Source: Acetatifactor sp. (GTDB lineage: Bacteria; Bacillota; Clostridia; Lachnospirales; Lachnospiraceae). Taken from it: 5,328 nucleotides of DNA. The DNA lies in NCBI GenBank assembly GCA_024699575.1, contig JAILPF010000281.1:1-5328 (forward strand), given 5' to 3'. Under the pieces are notes generated by a model. The model was not told where the DNA came from and ran no database searches. It saw only the letters and a list, made by a program, of their open reading frames with translations. Shown here one piece after another: positions 1 through 5,328 of this stretch (position 1 is its first letter; each line of letters begins with the position of its first letter). The position numbers were made by a program, and so were the translations under genes.

Positions 1-1684
1 GCGGTTGCTCACCCGTAATCTGTTTCCAAAGGATTAACTCAAGGAAGCTACCAACCGTGTATTCAGAACCTAATGATTCTGCCACCTTCGCTTCAACCAG
101 CCCCTTCTCTTCCTGCGTTACAGTTGTTGTGCTCTCCTGTACCTCCAGCCAGACATTCACATCTTTTCCAGCTTCCATCTGTGCCTGATCCGTATCTTCC
201 AAAACAATATTCTTTATTTCCGCTTCAGAATTATCAAGTCCTCCTGCTGCAAAGTTTCCACTCGTTTTCGGAACATTCACTCTGCCCTTATCCTCTTCCT
301 CAAAAGCTGCATAGGAATAGGTGTATGTGACATCCGTACTGATTACATTATCTGCACTGGGCACTACATCCCAGCTTCCTTCTTTGTAGGACATCGAAGG
401 CTTGCTGCCAACTGTCGGGATATCATCTGCATTCAACCTCAATGCATCACCTTCATAACCGGTTAAGGTTACTACTACATCCTCTGTAGTTCCATCATTC
501 CAAGAACCATTGTTGACTTTGAAAGTAACGGTATGGGAAAGTGCTATATCTTCCAAATTGACAAGAGCCGCTTCACCATCCTGTGTTTTGACCCTAAAAC
601 TATCACTGATGTCAGCAACAAACTTCGTTGCAGTTCCATTTCCATCCAAACTTGATGTAAACACTACCGGAGCTTCCGAAGCAGGCTCGGTCTGTGTCGT
701 AATACCAATCGGTGTAGTATTGGAAAGAATACCTCCTATCGTAATAGTCTTTCCGTTTCTGACATATACATTTCTTGATAATACTGTAGACTCATTTACT
801 GGTACCGTGTTTCCACTGATAATGGGGCTTCCAGAAAGAGTAAGTGCATTAAACTGTACACCTGTACTATGATTATCAATGATTGCTGCAGAGCCACTGA
901 TGCTTACCTCATTCGCCGTAATTCCAACACCACCATTATTTGAAATAACACCACCACTGATGTTCGCAACAGAATTACCATAACAATAGTTTGAGCCATT
1001 GATTGCATGACTTTTGTTATTCTTTATTTCTCCACCAGTCATATTAAGAGTTGCTGTTGTAGCACCTCCGCCGGTATTATATACATCGCTGCCTGAGCGA
1101 AGTTCAACACCGGCATCGCCATTGTTATATGATATAGAACCCCCATTTAAATTAAATGTACCCGAATAAACCAATACTCCTCCACCTTGTGCGGCCGCAT
1201 TTCCCAGAACCGTTCCGGCATTCATGGTACATGTACCATTTTTTACCCAAATACCACCGCCAGAGCCCCAAAATAATCCTCCACCTTCTGATGTACCGGA
1301 GCCGCCCGTGATATAACCACCATTAATGGTAAGCTCTCCTGATTCTTCATTCAAAACGGCAACGCCGTCTATGATGTCAAATTTATGTGTAGATGAATTA
1401 TTACTGTCTATTATGGTAAGAGTTGCTCCACCATCGACCTTTATTACACTTCCTCCACTTCCGGTTTTCTTAATACCATAACCATTCAAATCCAAGGTAA
1501 TGTTACCACTAGGCATCCATGTGGAAGTAAGTTCCACATTCTCAGTCAGCGTTACCACACCATCGCCATCAGCTGCAGGCATAGCCGTTGCCGCCTTCAC
1601 CGTCATACACATCTCCGGTACCATCCCCAGTACAAGCGCAAGGCTGAGGATGATTCCCAAACCACTTTTCATTTTAGTTCTCAT
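1..1684 (-). CDS. Secreted right-handed beta-helix surface protein, C-terminus beyond the window
   Basis: An uninterrupted frame of 561 codons runs from the ATG at 1684 to the left edge, so the stop is not seen. Residues 1-31 form a signal peptide (basic start, hydrophobic IILSLALVLG, likely cleavage near VKA/A). Residues about 44-375 are Gly/Asn-rich with recurring short strands of the type LTINGGYI, FNLNGGSI, LNMTGGEI and NISGGVIS, typical of a parallel beta-helix in cell-surface proteins. Residues about 383-458 (HTVTFKVNNGSWNDGTTED through TYTYSYA) match a beta-rich module common in Lachnospiraceae and Clostridium surface proteins. Residues about 485-561 start a further module (EEKGLVEAKVAESLG, YTVGSFLEL) with no function I can name. 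It is probably exported and wall-associated, as an adhesin or glycan-binding protein, but no anchor is visible and no ligand can be assigned. The start at 1684 is preferred over ATG at 1672 because AGGAGGA lies 6 nt upstream. It has its own promoter and appears unrelated to the flavin genes. Confidence 0.85.
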   Translation of the reverse strand, partial: MRTKMKSGLGIILSLALVLGMVPEMCMTVKAATAMPAADGDGVVTLTENVELTSTWMPSGNITLDLNGYGIKKTGSGGSVIKVDGGATLTIIDSNNSSTHKFDIIDGVAVLNEESGELTINGGYITGGSGTSEGGGLFWGSGGGIWVKNGTCTMNAGTVLGNAAAQGGGVLVYSGTFNLNGGSISYNNGDAGVELRSGSDVYNTGGGATTATLNMTGGEIKNNKSHAINGSNYCYGNSVANISGGVISNNGGVGITANEVSISGSAAIIDNHSTGVQFNALTLSGSPIISGNTVPVNESTVLSRNVYVRNGKTITIGGILSNTTPIGITTQTEPASEAPVVFTSSLDGNGTATKFVADISDSFRVKTQDGEAALVNLEDIALSHTVTFKVNNGSWNDGTTEDVVVTLTGYEGDALRLNADDIPTVGSKPSMSYKEGSWDVVPSADNVISTDVTYTYSYAAFEEEDKGRVNVPKTSGNFAAGGLDNSEAEIKNIVLEDTDQAQMEAGKDVNVWLEVQESTTTVTQEEKGLVEAKVAESLGSEYTVGSFLELILWKQITGEQP

Positions 1685-1690
1685 GCCTTT

Positions 1691-1697
1691 TCCTCCT
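1691..1697 (-). promoter_or_regulatory. Ribosome binding site of the beta-helix gene
   Basis: AGGAGGA on the minus strand, 6 nt before the ATG at 1684. It fixes the start of the surface protein gene, which also has an in-frame ATG four codons later. Confidence 0.85.
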
Positions 1698-1704
1698 ATA
1701 ATTA

Positions 1705-1836
1705 TTATTTACGGCTAATTCGATCGCCGCCAAACCGTTTTGTAAATAAAAAACCGCCGAACATGGCAGGGGCTATCACTCCATCAAGTAGTTCCACAAA
1801 AGCCTCTGCAATATCATTAGTTGTATACAAAAAAAC
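1705..1836 (-). other. Possible short ORF or gene remnant within the leader
   Basis: A 43-codon open stretch on the minus strand ends at TAA (1705-1707) and is preceded in frame by TGA TAA. It reads like a protein tail: NDIAEAFVELLDGVIAPAM followed by FGGFLFTKRFGGDRISRK, amphipathic then hydrophobic then basic. There is no in-frame ATG except one internal, and no ribosome binding site before any plausible start. It could be a decayed C-terminus of a lost membrane protein, or chance in a structured leader. I do not recognise the family. Confidence 0.2.
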
Positions 1837-1899
1837 TTATCAAGCCAAATTAAAAGAGAAGAAAACATCAATTACAGCATATGATTGAATATGATTTAT

Positions 1900-1928
1900 A
1901 TATTATCATAAATTCAGATAATTTTCAA
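1900..1928 (-). promoter_or_regulatory. Sigma-A type promoter for the beta-helix gene
   Basis: On the minus strand TTGAAA (1928-1923) and TAATAT (1905-1900) are separated by exactly 17 nt, and a TG one base before the -10 box gives an extended -10. This is close to the vegetative consensus. It lies 11 nt past the stop codon of the Gx-transporter gene and reads towards the surface protein gene. An AT-rich dyad (TATGAT and ATCATA arms, 1890-1910) overlaps the -10 region, which could be an operator or simply follow from base composition. Confidence 0.65.
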
Positions 1929-1939
1929 GTTATATCTAG

Positions 1940-2434
1940 TCAATCAACTCCCATCCTAACACGTTTCGTAATCATAGCAGCCACAATCCCGATCACCACA
2001 CCGGATATGGTTCCCACAATCACCAAAAAAGGCAGATAATAAATAATACTGCCGGTCTCAAGCACCAGAATCGCCACAAGTATCTGACCCACATTGTGGA
2101 ACACACCTCCAAGCACGCTTACTCCGGTTACCGATAAGCGATTGAGTTTTTTAGCCAATACCATCACCGCAAAGGAAAGTGCCGCACCTGCCATGGAATA
2201 CATCATCATCGAAAGATTTCCAAAGGTAAAGCCTACAAGAATCACCCTAACGACAGATAATGCCAAAGCAGTCTTTGCACTGAAGGTATATAGAGCAACT
2301 ACAATTACCAGATTGGCAAGTCCAATCTTGGCACCCGGAATTCCAATGTTAAGCGGCAACAGAAATTCAACGTAGGACAATACAAATGCCAATGCAATCA
2401 TCAGTCCCAGATAAGAAATTTTTTTCGTATTCAT
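1940..2434 (-). CDS. Gx transporter family integral membrane protein (heptaprenyl diphosphate synthase component I-like)
   Basis: A 164-residue, highly hydrophobic protein with about six predicted membrane segments (roughly 6-26, 38-56, 58-72, 74-95, 105-127 and 130-155) and a basic C-terminus. Family hallmarks seen are GIPGAKIGLANL at 31-42 and the H-N-V-G-Q motif at 113-117. The family is often annotated as heptaprenyl diphosphate synthase component I, but its fold resembles small-molecule transporter S-components and its true substrate is unsettled. It commonly accompanies NusG domain II proteins. In flavin-based extracellular electron transfer loci of Firmicutes I believe the equivalent pair is EetA/EetB. 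It is last of the flavin genes here, 23 nt after the NusG II stop, with GGAG (2447-2444) 9 nt before its ATG. Length is normal for the family. I see no terminator after it; the next promoter begins almost at once. Confidence 0.85.
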   Translation of the reverse strand: MNTKKISYLGLMIALAFVLSYVEFLLPLNIGIPGAKIGLANLVIVVALYTFSAKTALALSVVRVILVGFTFGNLSMMMYSMAGAALSFAVMVLAKKLNRLSVTGVSVLGGVFHNVGQILVAILVLETGSIIYYLPFLVIVGTISGVVIGIVAAMITKRVRMGVD

Positions 2435-2457
2435 AAGGTCAGTCTCCTAAAACAGCG

Positions 2458-2835
2458 TTAATGAGTCGCCCCGTCAATATCATTTTCTTCCCCACCGACT
2501 ATTTCCACAACAACTTTGTTGGGCAGGCAGACAATTGTTTCTCCTTGATAATGAATGTGTTTGTGATTCACACATATCTTATCTCTGCAACTGGCCTCCA
2601 GCACCTCAACGTATCCATCCCGAATCTGTAAAAGATTATATTCACCGTTCTCCTGCGTAATTTTTTCCGTAATATTCTTATTCAAGGGATATGTGCCATA
2701 CTCCTGCCCATCTATAGTGACTACCGCTCTGGCACTGTCCGAATCATTTGTTCTCTGCCAGATTCGCATAAATATCACCAATCCGACCGCTGCAATTAAA
2801 ATGATGCAAATCAGATAAATATCATTCTTTTTCAT
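2458..2835 (-). CDS. NusG domain II-containing membrane-anchored protein
   Basis: A 125-residue protein with one N-terminal membrane helix (about 6-24) and an extracytoplasmic beta-rich domain. The signature of this family (formerly DUF1312) is seen at 83-112: C-R-D-K-I-C-V-N-H, then Y-Q-G-E-T-I-V-C-L-P-N-K-V-V-V-E-I. Cys83, Cys88 and Cys103 are at family positions. Despite the name it is not the transcription factor NusG: it has no NGN domain and is exported. It is typically found with Gx-transporter proteins, ApbE and FMN-binding proteins, and probably serves an extracytosolic redox complex, though no biochemical role is assigned. Its ATG lies 1 nt after the ApbE stop codon and its ribosome binding site (GGAG) lies in the end of apbE, so the two are very likely translationally coupled. 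Confidence 0.88.
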   Translation of the reverse strand: MKKNDIYLICIILIAAVGLVIFMRIWQRTNDSDSARAVVTIDGQEYGTYPLNKNITEKITQENGEYNLLQIRDGYVEVLEASCRDKICVNHKHIHYQGETIVCLPNKVVVEIVGGEENDIDGATH

Positions 2836-2836
2836 A

Positions 2837-3910
2837 TTACTCCACTATACTTTCCTCAAAATGATCCGAATAAACCTTGCTACCATCATGGTACACCCAC
2901 ATTGCCTCCAATCCTTCCCGGCTGTTCACAAAGGCAAGACCTTCTTCCAGTGTCATATTATAAATCGCAGTGGAGAACGCGTCCGCTTCTCCCGAATCAT
3001 CTGTGATAAGAGACACTGCCGCAAAAGTATTTGCCGGGAAAAGTGTGTCCGGGTTGATGATATGACAATAAACCTCTCCATCCACCACATAAAATCTCTG
3101 ATAATCACCGGAGGAAACAACACATTGACCATCGGTAATCTCCACCATTTCGATGTATTCCTCATTACTGTTCAAATCCGGGTTCTGAATTGCCAGTTTA
3201 AAATTTGTTCCATCTATTCTTCCGTCTATTCCGGAAATATTTCCGCCAAGGCTCAAAAGCACATGAGAAAGCCCCTGTTCTCTGGCATATTCCATCACAC
3301 GCTGCACCGCATAACCTTTTCCGGTACTTCCCACATCCAAGGACATCTCCGGATCAGCTAAAAATACAGTTCCGGCATCACGGTCAATAATGACATCTTC
3401 GATGTTGGTGTGTTTCGCCGCTTCCTGTAGTTCTTCGATTTTGGGAAGGGTTGCGCTTTCAGGGTTCTCACTGCCATATTCCCTGTATTCATGCCAGATG
3501 GAAAGCACTGCACCCATCGCAATATTGACTCTTCCATCAGTCTCTTCATACATCCGTTTGCTGAAATCTATCAATTCGATAATCTCCGGATCGACACTCA
3601 CAGGTGCAATTCCGGCATTGTCGTTGATTGTCTTAATATTTGCTACATCTTCATAATCATTATAAATGTCGTATAGTTTATTATAAAAGACCAGGCGTTC
3701 TTTCAAAAGTGCTGCCTGCTCTGAGAATTCTTCTTTTGTTTCTGCATAACCCAGAATTTCTGTTCTGGTGTCAAAAATATCTAAAAAAGTAGCTGTATAC
3801 TTTGTCAATTTCGGTTGTCTATTTGTTTTTAATTGATTCAAGTAAAGTGCAACAGCAGACACCACTACTATCGCTACTGCTGCTATCAATGCATTTTTCC
3901 ATTTTTTCAT
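2837..3910 (-). CDS. apbE: FAD:protein FMN transferase (ApbE family), membrane-anchored
   Basis: A 357-residue protein of normal ApbE length. The family transfers FMN from FAD, with Mg2+, onto a Ser/Thr hydroxyl of FMN-binding domains outside the membrane. Motifs in order: D-G-R-V-N-I-A-M-G at 125-133; L-D-V-G-S-T-G-K-G-Y-A at 191-201 (usual DLGGIAKGYA); L-L-S-L-G-G-N at 218-224; S-S-G-D-Y-Q-R-F at 266-273; Y-C-H-I-I-N-P-D-T at 281-289 with F-P-A next; and E-A-D-A-F-S-T-A at 308-315 (usual ADALSTA, metal and FAD binding). Residues 7-24 form an uncleaved membrane anchor; there is no lipobox cysteine, unlike lipoprotein ApbEs. It follows the tandem FMN-binding lipoprotein, its likely substrate, across 72 nt that contain a terminator, and is coupled to the NusG II gene. 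An AGGGTG ribosome binding site lies 5 nt before the ATG at 3910. The first gap position in the 191-201 motif differs from consensus, but all other catalytic motifs look intact. Confidence 0.95.
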   Translation of the reverse strand: MKKWKNALIAAVAIVVVSAVALYLNQLKTNRQPKLTKYTATFLDIFDTRTEILGYAETKEEFSEQAALLKERLVFYNKLYDIYNDYEDVANIKTINDNAGIAPVSVDPEIIELIDFSKRMYEETDGRVNIAMGAVLSIWHEYREYGSENPESATLPKIEELQEAAKHTNIEDVIIDRDAGTVFLADPEMSLDVGSTGKGYAVQRVMEYAREQGLSHVLLSLGGNISGIDGRIDGTNFKLAIQNPDLNSNEEYIEMVEITDGQCVVSSGDYQRFYVVDGEVYCHIINPDTLFPANTFAAVSLITDDSGEADAFSTAIYNMTLEEGLAFVNSREGLEAMWVYHDGSKVYSDHFEESIVE

Positions 3911-3925
3911 AAATTCACCCTGATG

Positions 3926-3965
3926 AAAAAAGAGAGGAGTGGACTATAAGGCCGCACTCCCCTCC
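3926..3965 (-). terminator. Intrinsic terminator between the FMN-binding lipoprotein gene and apbE
   Basis: On the minus strand GGAGGGGAGTG (3965-3955) pairs with CACTCCTCTCT (3941-3931) over 11 bp including two G-U pairs, with a 13-nt loop and a run of T residues at 3931-3926. It starts 17 nt after the lipoprotein stop codon and ends 15 nt before the apbE start, leaving no room for a promoter between them. Downstream genes would then depend on readthrough or an internal promoter. Confidence 0.8.
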
Positions 3966-3982
3966 GTTGTCAATTTGCAATA

Positions 3983-5080
3983 TTATTTTGCGTTTGCTAC
4001 TGCCTTAGCGATTACAGCGTTGAAGTCTGTAATGTGTACGGAAACAGAAGCTGCAAGGTCAGCGTCAGCTGCACGACCTTCTTCTACTGCTGTACCCTGT
4101 ACCTCATCTACAGTCTTACCAACAGTGTATGCTGCGTATGCTGCAGCCTGCTCGTTCCACTCTTTACCGATTGCGGAAGCTTTTCTCATACCATACTCAT
4201 CACCGAGCTCGTTCTTGCTCTTAACATCTACGCTCTTATCAGCGGTGATAACACCGTTAGCATCAAATGTAATCTTAGCCTGAACTGCATCAATGATGTT
4301 GCTTGTGATAACGCCGTCAGCGTTTACGGTAAGAACGGAGATTGTGGTATATGCTTCAGCAACACCGTCACCTTCTTCGCTTGCATCTTTAGAATTGGAA
4401 ATCTTGGTAGAAAGACCAAGGCCAAGCTTGTCACCTGCATTTGCTCCACCTGCAACAGCGTTGTTCATAGCCTCAAGAACAGCTGCCTGGAATCCGGTTA
4501 CATGAACGGATACGGAAGCCTTAAGGTCTTCATCACCTGCATATCCCTCGGAGATAGCCATACCGCTGATTTCGTCAGCTGTCTTACCAACAACCCATGC
4601 TGCAAAAGCGTCAGCCTGCTCATACCACTCTTTACCGATTGCGGAAGCTTTCTTCATACCGTAATCATCGCCAAGCTCTCTCTTGGAAGCATACTCAGCA
4701 TTCAGATCAGAGGTGATTTTACCGTCAGCGCTTACACCGATTTTGGTCTGAGCGATATCAATAACACACTCTACTACTGCACCGTTTGCATCAACGGTTA
4801 CTGCTGCAATTGTAGCATCACACTGAGCAGTTCCGTCACCCTCTGCAGATGCGTCTTTGGAGCTGTCGATAGCTACAGATGTACCGATACCGGTAAGAAG
4901 TGCACCTTCTGCAACCTCTACCTCAGCGGTCTCCTCTACTGCTTCCTCAGCTGTCTCTTCTACAACCTCTGTTGTCTCCTCTTTAGCTGGCTCTGTCGCG
5001 CTCTCGGTAGAACCACATCCTACAAATGTAGTTGCGATAAGAGCTGTAACACACATCATAGCGACTAATTTTTTCTTCAT
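3983..5080 (-). CDS. Lipoprotein with two tandem FMN-binding-type repeats (PplA-like)
   Basis: A 365-residue exported lipoprotein: MKKKLVAMMCVTALIATTFV then G-C at 21-22, with Cys22 as the lipidated residue (Phe at -3 is slightly unusual). Residues 25-58 are an acidic Glu/Thr/Ala-rich linker. Two homologous repeats follow, about 64-209 and 220-365, offset by exactly 156 residues, each with SSKDAS or NSKDAS, ELGD-YGM-KASAIGKEW, AVGKT-like and ASVSVH blocks. The tandem layout matches PplA, the flavinylated electron-transfer lipoprotein of Listeria, and the adjacent ApbE supports this. Neither repeat has the canonical SGAT attachment motif; ASVSVH (188-193, 344-349) takes that place, so Ser191 and Ser347 (or Ser189/345, Thr195/351) are candidate acceptors. 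The frame stays open to an ATG at 5167, but that start would bury the signal peptide and lacks a ribosome binding site; GGGAGG 8 nt before 5080 decides it. An alternative role as a flavin-free binding lipoprotein is possible. Confidence 0.85.
   Translation of the reverse strand: MKKKLVAMMCVTALIATTFVGCGSTESATEPAKEETTEVVEETAEEAVEETAEVEVAEGALLTGIGTSVAIDSSKDASAEGDGTAQCDATIAAVTVDANGAVVECVIDIAQTKIGVSADGKITSDLNAEYASKRELGDDYGMKKASAIGKEWYEQADAFAAWVVGKTADEISGMAISEGYAGDEDLKASVSVHVTGFQAAVLEAMNNAVAGGANAGDKLGLGLSTKISNSKDASEEGDGVAEAYTTISVLTVNADGVITSNIIDAVQAKITFDANGVITADKSVDVKSKNELGDEYGMRKASAIGKEWNEQAAAYAAYTVGKTVDEVQGTAVEEGRAADADLAASVSVHITDFNAVIAKAVANAK
3986..4423 (-). repeat. Second internal repeat of the FMN-binding lipoprotein
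   Basis: Residues 220-365, homologous to residues 64-209 with no insertion between matched blocks (offset 468 bp). The best-conserved stretch, 27 identical bases at 4157-4183, encodes the KASAIGKEW block. The second copy has lost the tryptophan pair context (WNEQ for WYEQ, YAAYTV for FAAWVV). Confidence 0.85.
4454..4891 (-). repeat. First internal repeat of the FMN-binding lipoprotein
   Basis: Residues 64-209, the membrane-proximal copy. It shares the 27 identical bases (4625-4651) with the second copy. About ten residues rich in Gly/Ala (210-219) link the two, suggesting a flexible hinge between two flavin domains. Confidence 0.85.
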
Positions 5081-5088
5081 CGTTTTTT

Positions 5089-5094
5089 CCTCCC
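5089..5094 (-). promoter_or_regulatory. Ribosome binding site deciding the lipoprotein start
   Basis: GGGAGG on the minus strand, 8 nt before the ATG at 5080. It sets the start at MKKKLVAMM and rejects the longer in-frame reading from 5167. Confidence 0.85.
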
Positions 5095-5120
5095 TAGATA
5101 ATAATACTTTGATGAAAAAT

Positions 5121-5149
5121 ATATTTTTAACACAGATGCACAATTGCAA
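5121..5149 (-). promoter_or_regulatory. Weak candidate promoter for the flavin genes
   Basis: TTGCAA (5149-5144) and AAATAT (5126-5121) are 17 nt apart in the 83-nt gap after the right-edge gene. The -10 match is poor in this AT-rich stretch, and no terminator separates the two genes, so cotranscription with the upstream gene is equally likely. Confidence 0.25.
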
Positions 5150-5163
5150 ATATGCTAGAAATA

Positions 5164-5328
5164 TCAAGATTTAAGACCTTCATAGGCCTTTTTTAAGAGT
5201 CCGCCCAAAAGCTTCTCCTGTGCCTGCGTCAAGCCTATGTTATTCATAGCATCCAACGCCTTTTTATAATAATTCTCTGCTGTATGGTGTGTATATTTCA
5301 CACCGTCATGCTTTATTACCTGTTCAAA
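5164..5328 (-). CDS. C-terminal 54 residues of an unidentified gene, possibly a polyprenyl diphosphate synthase
   Basis: An open frame enters at the right edge and ends at TGA (5166-5164). The tail has D-G-V-K-Y-T-H-H-T-A-E-N-Y-Y-K-K-A-L-D-A-M, which resembles the helical end of trans-polyprenyl diphosphate synthases (typically GGxxYA/T, then a run of A-E-x-Y-x-x-K-A-x-x-A-L), followed by an amphipathic helix Q-A-Q-E-K-L-L-G-G-L-L-K-K-A-Y-E-G-L-K-S. The catalytic DDxxD motifs would be outside the window, so the call cannot be confirmed. Such synthases (DmkB/HepT type) occur in extracellular electron transfer loci and beside Gx-transporter proteins, which fits the context. Other helical enzymes or regulators cannot be excluded. 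That it is a real coding tail is much surer than its family. Confidence 0.45.
   Translation of the reverse strand, partial: FEQVIKHDGVKYTHHTAENYYKKALDAMNNIGLTQAQEKLLGGLLKKAYEGLKS

Larger units (their letters stand above)
1685..1893 (-). promoter_or_regulatory. Long 5' leader of the beta-helix gene, function unknown
   Basis: If transcription starts about 7 nt after the -10 box at 1900-1905, the mRNA has an untranslated leader of about 209 nt. It contains a T-rich stretch, then a more GC-rich segment (about 1715-1800). In that segment a short hairpin, CTGCC-ATGTTC-GGCGG (1769-1754), is followed by six T residues (1753-1748), resembling a weak terminator or attenuator. TTCGGCGG is echoed as TTTGGCGG about 25 nt later. 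I do not recognise a known riboswitch class: no c-di-GMP, cobalamin, SAM or T-box consensus is apparent. Part of this segment can also be read as a short protein frame. The leader length is inferred from the promoter call. Confidence 0.35.

Noticed and set aside
510..872. A 120-codon plus-strand frame within the beta-helix gene
   Set aside because: The minus-strand frame here is continuous for 561 codons with signal peptide and beta-helix repeats; the plus frame is a shadow of it.
1763..1888. A 41-codon plus-strand frame starting MAGAITPSS in the intergenic region
   Set aside because: There is no ribosome binding site before the ATG, it is low in complexity, and it overlaps the minus-strand leader and the better-supported reading there.
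1890..1910. AT-rich dyad overlapping the -10 box as an operator
   Set aside because: The arms are six bases of A/T-rich sequence in an AT-rich region, so it could arise by chance; it is noted under the promoter but not called as a separate site.
2861..3361. A 166-codon plus-strand frame opposite apbE
   Set aside because: The opposite strand carries all ApbE motifs; this frame has no domain and no translation signals.
4034..5068. A 344-codon open frame on the plus strand opposite the lipoprotein gene
   Set aside because: It is antisense to a clearly coding gene, is rich in Cys and Ser because alanine codons of the real gene read as TGC on the other strand, and has no ribosome binding site or recognisable domain.
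5081..5167. N-terminal extension of the lipoprotein to the ATG at 5167
   Set aside because: It would place 29 residues ahead of a standard lipoprotein signal peptide, overlaps the stop of the previous gene, and ignores the GGGAGG site before 5080.
5168..5190. Hairpin AAGGCC-TATGAA-GGTCTT near the end of the right-edge gene
   Set aside because: It lies inside the coding sequence, is only 6 bp with a G-U pair, and is not followed by a T run, so it is not a terminator.

Overview
All genes in this window read on the minus strand, so the biological order runs from high to low coordinates. The moderate-to-low GC, AGGAGG-type ribosome binding sites, a lipoprotein signal peptide and the protein families point to a Gram-positive member of the Clostridia, most likely a gut Lachnospiraceae. 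This is inferred from protein style, not from a marker gene.

Layout, 5' to 3' on the minus strand: (1) the last 54 codons of a gene entering at the right edge (5328-5164), whose tail resembles the C-terminus of a polyprenyl diphosphate synthase; (2) a lipoprotein with two tandem FMN-binding-type repeats (5080-3983); (3) an intrinsic terminator (3965-3926); (4) a membrane-anchored ApbE-type FMN transferase (3910-2837); (5) a NusG domain II protein (2835-2458); (6) a Gx-transporter family membrane protein (2434-1940); (7) a sigma-A type promoter at 1928-1900 and a leader of about 209 nt; (8) a large secreted right-handed beta-helix surface protein (1684-1) that runs off the left edge.

Genes 2 to 6 form a coherent extracytosolic flavin module. 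ApbE enzymes attach FMN covalently to FMN-binding domains outside the membrane. The tandem-repeat lipoprotein is the obvious substrate and resembles PplA in architecture. The NusG II and Gx pair corresponds to the small membrane proteins found with flavin-based extracellular electron transfer loci in Firmicutes. If the right-edge gene is a polyprenyl synthase, a quinone side-chain function would also be present. The NADH dehydrogenase (Ndh2) that would complete such a locus is not in the window, so the electron-transfer role is an inference.

The most noteworthy points are that both FMN-binding repeats lack the usual SGAT-type flavin attachment motif and carry an ASVSVH motif there, that a terminator sits between the lipoprotein and its presumed modifying enzyme, and that the surface protein gene has its own strong promoter and an unexplained long leader.
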